A program made the position numbers and the translations under genes. From Saposhnikovia divaricata (taxonomy: Eukaryota; Streptophyta; Magnoliopsida; Apiales; Apiaceae): DNA of 64,000 nucleotides. The stretch spans positions 4,366,803-4,430,802 of the forward strand of contig CM071599.1 of assembly GCA_036435485.1 (NCBI GenBank). The letters are read 5' to 3'. The notes under the pieces were generated by a model. It did not search any database. It saw only the letters and a list, made by a program, of their open reading frames with translations, and had not been told where the DNA came from. Position 1 is the stretch's first letter. Each line of letters begins with the position of its first letter. Below, in pieces: positions 59,503 through 64,000 of the stretch.

Positions 59503-61620
59503 TCAATCTTCCCCTTTTTGGTATTTGTCAAAACTACTCGTGAAAATTAAACCCGTGTGTGCGATCTACTTCCCCTAAGTGTATGCATGATACAAAATAA
59601 AAATTTGGGGTCACTTCCCTAAGTATATGCATCCCATCATACAAGCATACAATCACACACATAAACACATAGAATCACGTAAGCACATAAAGGTGTAAGT
59701 TTAGAATTTTACCCCATGTGATAAGTGTCAGTACTTATCACAAAATTCCAACGCCGTTGCTTTTCTGCAAAAAATATCGTTAGTAGCAACACACAATAAT
59801 TTTCATTTTAATATTCCCGTAGAATATCTTCTTCCCCTTTTTGACATAATGCAAAAGTAAAATTAATATTGAGGGAGAGAACAAGGGAAGGGGATTTAGG
59901 CGATTATATCCTACTTATTACAAATAAACACCACCAATCCTCCTTATTACTCCATACCAGTCAAAACTACCCAAATCTTGACATATGGGACTGGTATTAA
60001 ATTAATTACATATTTTAAGACCTAGTCTATAAATACATAATTAATCTCCCAATTTACAAGAAATTAAATATTACAACTCGTTAAGTCCGTATTGTAAAAT
60101 GGTGTATCCATTTTCCCGCATTGATAGGTCCCGTAAGTAAACTTCCATTTGTAAGTGTGGACCTTGGGATGGATAAATATGATCTTAAAAGATCAATATT
60201 TTTTGTAAGTACCACTTTAAGTTGTTAGATAAATTTTACAGTTAAGCTTGTAACCATGTAAGTGAACTTAGTTTGAAATGGAAATTTCGAAGTCACGAGT
60301 TTCGAATTTTTAAGCAAAAATTCGAATTTTAGCATAAATCGAAAACTCCAAATTCCTTAATCCATATATTTCTGCAAAATGTTAATCAAAATTATTAGAA
60401 AGTTTTTAAATTTGCATGTAACAATTTTAATTTCAAGAAAATAAGTGAGAGTTTAGAGTTGTGAGATTCGAATTTTTGCAAAATTCGAGTTTTCCAGTTT
60501 AGTCCGTCCCAACCAATTCCTTTTGAGGTTTTCTGCAAAAACTTTTAACAAGTTAGATGATTTCGAAAAAAAATTGTACTTCAAAAGTGATCTTCTTCAT
60601 ATGTAAAATTTTTGATTTCATTGATCTCTGTTAAATAAAACATGCATGACGAAGATGATACTTAAAAAATATATTTAACAAAAGCATTTCCGAATTTCAG
60701 TAATTCGAAATACCACAGTAAATAATGTCCAGTTTTTAACCAAGTCATTGGCTATTATCCCTGCAATAGTTTATTCTAACAGATATTGAACTAGATAGTG
60801 TGATCATGCAGCTTATTACATAAGCACAAAAATAATGTCATGCACACAATTTCCTGCAAACCTTAAGCAAGATCTTATGAATTTTATCATCCTAAGTACT
60901 TAGCAGTTTAAATTTCAGCAAGGTAAAAGAGTTAATTGCTATACACAACATTTCAACTACTACTACGAATCAAAACTTGGAGACTAGAGTAGAGGGTTGA
61001 AGAGAGATTTTGGCCAAGAATTTTGCTCAAGTTGAAATTGCACTTCCTTAGCCAATCTTTAGATCCTCAGAGCATTCTCATCCTGGCTTAACATGTTTAA
61101 ATGTTAGCTTCAATCTAACAAAATGAACAACAATTTAGCATAAATATTGACAAAGATTAATAAGATGGGTTCAAGAAAGACAAACAGTGCGTTTTAGACT
61201 CAATCATCCAAGTGCAGACCAGCCATGTTACAACACAGATCGTGTTACAGAGACTTCTTTCCAAATGCAAAGAGTAATGTTCAAAATTCCCAGAACATTG
61301 ATGTTTTAACATCATTTCTGGACTGATGGAGGGCAATTTTTCTAGTTCTTGAGCAGCAGCTGTTAGGATCTCCTCTCTAGATTTGATCTTGACTGTGTTG
61401 GTAATAAGCCAACTATTGCTTCAACAGTGACCCTTTGTTTCCTCTGCAGTTCTATGTTAGTTAAACTTCCTCTAACTGTTTATGGATCCCTCAGAACAAG
61501 GCCTTGTAGAGATATTAGAGCAGAGTTTATCAAAATTTGGCTGATCATATCTTGGTTTAGATCCTTTGTTTTTACTGCAATAAGAACTCTATGGAAGAGA
61601 TCAAGACTTAGCAGTTAGCA
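59503..61620. other. Non-coding internal region next to the minus-strand LTR
   Basis: AT-rich DNA with no supported ORF. It probably belongs to the internal 3' part of the minus-strand retrotransposon, since it follows the polypurine tract. A second TGATAGGTCCCGTAAGTAAA (about 60123) resembles the LTR border and may mark another nested fragment. Confidence 0.4.
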
Positions 61621-64000
61621 CTATCAGTGATTTTCCCACCAGTCTGAACGATTTCCTGTTTCCATGCTCGGTATAGATTTTGTAGAGAAGTTGTGGTCTA
61701 ATTTGGACAGGCAAGGTGTGAGCTGCTCTTTACATACTTTATTGTTTGTTGCACCGATCAACCTACTGACCAGGTTGATCTCTTCTGACAACGGTCGTAG
61801 TGTTTCATAATGATGAAGAACAGATATCGAGTTTGGTATGCTTGGGAGGACAGTCTCCTTTATATACAGTTCAGTTCTGGGCATGAGATTCTTGTCTGAA
61901 AAATCATCAGTCATTTCAAAAAAATGAGCTGCACAAAGTAGCATAGCAACATTTGATAGACTTATATCAATGTTTACTCCATAACACAACTTGGCAACCA
62001 GCTCAAATGCCTTTGCTCCACCTGGAACTCTTCAACTGTAAGATCGCTAGAAACGTCAAAGATTGGCCATTCTACAAAATGTCTTGTGACTTGGACGAAG
62101 AGTCCTTCTTCCTGACATGCTTGGCTTCAGTTTGGCAACTGTAGTAACTCCCATATTTTCTAATGTGGAACTTTAGTGTGTATGAACTTCCCCTTTTTCT
62201 GTGTGTTTTCGTGCCAGAACTTGATTGCTTTCGGTGAAAGGTGGAGAGTGGCTTTTTCACTACAAAGTTTTGTTTTTGTTCTCTAGATATAGCACGATTC
62301 AAGATGAGTTGTAGTGCTTTTGGGGTAAGTAATTATGTAGACCTACTAAAAGTTACTCAACATAAAGATTAACTCAATGAATAAGTAACTGAACATACTT
62401 CAGAATATCAATGCACAAATAATTCATATATGTAACACACAAGCAACAAGTGTAGCAATCAACATGCACTGAGCAAGCTGCACAACTAATCATCAGGAAC
62501 TAAAGCAACAGAATATCATATACTGTTTAACTGCTAGTAACATCTGTACTCAAACCATAGAGATCTCTAGCAACAAGCAGACAACATAATCGTAATGGCA
62601 AAAGTACTCTTATTATTATGTCGTAACTAAGAGAGATACCAAGAATGTGGTTTCAAAGAGAGAGTAAATATGCATCACAAACCAGTGTAATGGCAACTAA
62701 AATCGTGTCTAGTAGACATAGTCAGATAGAAATTATTCAATATAAGATCATCAAGGCACTGCGATAGCATTTCTATATACAAAGTGCAACTTAATCGACT
62801 AAATCATGCATATACAATCAGATAGTATTAAGCACTTTCATATAATCAAGATAATAATATCACCGATTAATGCATCAAGTACAGCAAGATAATCACATTC
62901 TCATAAATTGAACTAATACTATAAACTCATTATACGATTAGGTCACATGTGCATCGCATTCATATGTACCAGTCATTATTAGTGAGATATCAAATGACAG
63001 TAATAACAAGATTTATTAATTAAATGACTATGTCACATATGAAGGTCAAATTGCAACAAGCAGAACAACCAATCAGGGTCAATTTTCCAAGTAAATATTT
63101 CTTTGTTAATGACTTACTATAAAAGATATTATTATTGAAGTTGGTTACTAGATTTAATCAGTCCTATTTTCTTTAATATATTTAACACATGTAGCTCTAG
63201 AGAATACTACAAACAAGTATTCACAACAGTGCATGCTAGACAAGTACATATTACAAAACTGCAGCACAAGTACATGAACAATAGTGAACAGTGACATATA
63301 GTACCAAACAGTACACAAGTATTCTGACAAAGGACAATGCACAATGCAGTAATAGTACAGTAACATTGTGCAATACTGAGCATAAGTACTAAAGCAAGTC
63401 AGAAAACAGGCTAAAAGCTGATCATTGGAATTAACTAACACAGTTGGATACTGGATCTCTACTTAAGGTAAGCACATAATAGAGTACATACCTCAAAAAT
63501 AGCAATCACATTTAATGCACAATGGAGAGATAGTACAGATATTTTATCCAAACAATTGTAATTTATACAAAGAAGGTCATGTCAAACTGTTAAAGTAATC
63601 AAGATAGTATAGTTAATATCTTTTCTAAGGATATCATTATCAGCGATTCAAACTTTGTGCACATAGAATGATAACAACTTAGAAATGTATGATAGTAATT
63701 CGGGAAATACTAGACATGCATACATACATTTACCAGTATTAAACCAAGTAAGGGGCAAACAATTGGTCATGGTATATTTCAAACAATCATTGAACATATA
63801 CTAAATAAATATCCCAATACAGTGTAAGTGACACTATGCTCACATAAGGTACACAAGTAAGCTCATAAGAAGAACCAATTGACCGTGCTCAAATTAAATC
63901 ATGACTGATAACTAAAATCGAACATATGCTACTCAAGCACACATATACTACAAAATCAACCAATCTAGTTATATAAATCTCAAGAATACACTCACATAGC
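61621..64000. other. Unassigned region with weak minus-strand ORFs
   Basis: Minus-strand frames at 61989-61624 (121 codons) and 62302-62072 (76 codons, basic) have no family I recognise. They could be decayed extra-ORF sequence of the retrotransposon. From 62340 to the end the DNA is AT-rich and CA-rich, with no gene, repeat border or RNA gene that I can support. Confidence 0.35.

Noticed and set aside
61624..61989. 121-codon minus-strand ORF as a gene
   Set aside because: No recognised motif, start or neighbouring exon; the region is probably internal retrotransposon sequence.

Overview
This window is nuclear DNA from a flowering plant, and I read it as a eudicot. The genes have plant-type introns with GT-AG borders, the intergenic DNA is AT-rich, and Ty1-copia, hAT, LINE-like and probable Helitron elements fill most of the space. 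The polyketide synthases and the long retroelement ORF look asterid-like, but I cannot name a species.

Layout. (1) 1-5.9 kb, minus strand: the 5' part of COQ6, a mitochondrial ubiquinone-biosynthesis monooxygenase. Directly upstream, and spliced to it in frame, is an exon derived from the mitochondrial ribosomal protein gene rps1. The junction region, including the COQ6 presequence exon, is tandemly duplicated. (2) 6.7-15.2 kb: a SINE-like repeat pair, then a 5'-truncated copia element with RT/RNase H, a very long extra ORF and a 1.27-kb 3' LTR. (3) 15.2-17.6 kb: non-coding repeats, including a probable Helitron end and a MITE-like inverted repeat. (4) 17.6-22.7 kb, minus strand: a two-exon ankyrin-repeat gene of the ANKRD13/GPCR-chaperone family, with a hAT MITE just upstream. 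(5) 24.6-31.8 kb: a complete but dead copia element on the minus strand (both LTRs, 5-bp target duplication), holding a plastid DNA insertion with trnR-ACG and a hAT fragment with a BED zinc finger. (6) 33.3-36.2 kb: a LINE-like retroposon with a 16-bp target duplication, a related relic, a Helitron end and a hAT MITE. (7) 36.5-50.1 kb, plus strand: a tandem array of chalcone-synthase-like type III polyketide synthases. There are four full-length copies and one 3' remnant. Copy 2 is canonical. Copy 1 has small indels and active-site changes. Copy 3 is stopped early and has nested transposons in its promoter. Copy 4 is intact but has a heavily changed active site. (8) 50.2-64 kb: a Helitron end, the 5' half of another copia element, a solo LTR nested in a long minus-strand LTR, and about 4.5 kb of weakly structured DNA.

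The two most interesting signals are the rps1-COQ6 chimeric locus and the divergent polyketide synthase array. In the array, two members differ from CHS in the loop that controls cyclisation in the CHS/stilbene synthase family. No tailoring enzyme lies beside the array, so I read it as a tandem gene family and not as a mixed biosynthetic cluster.
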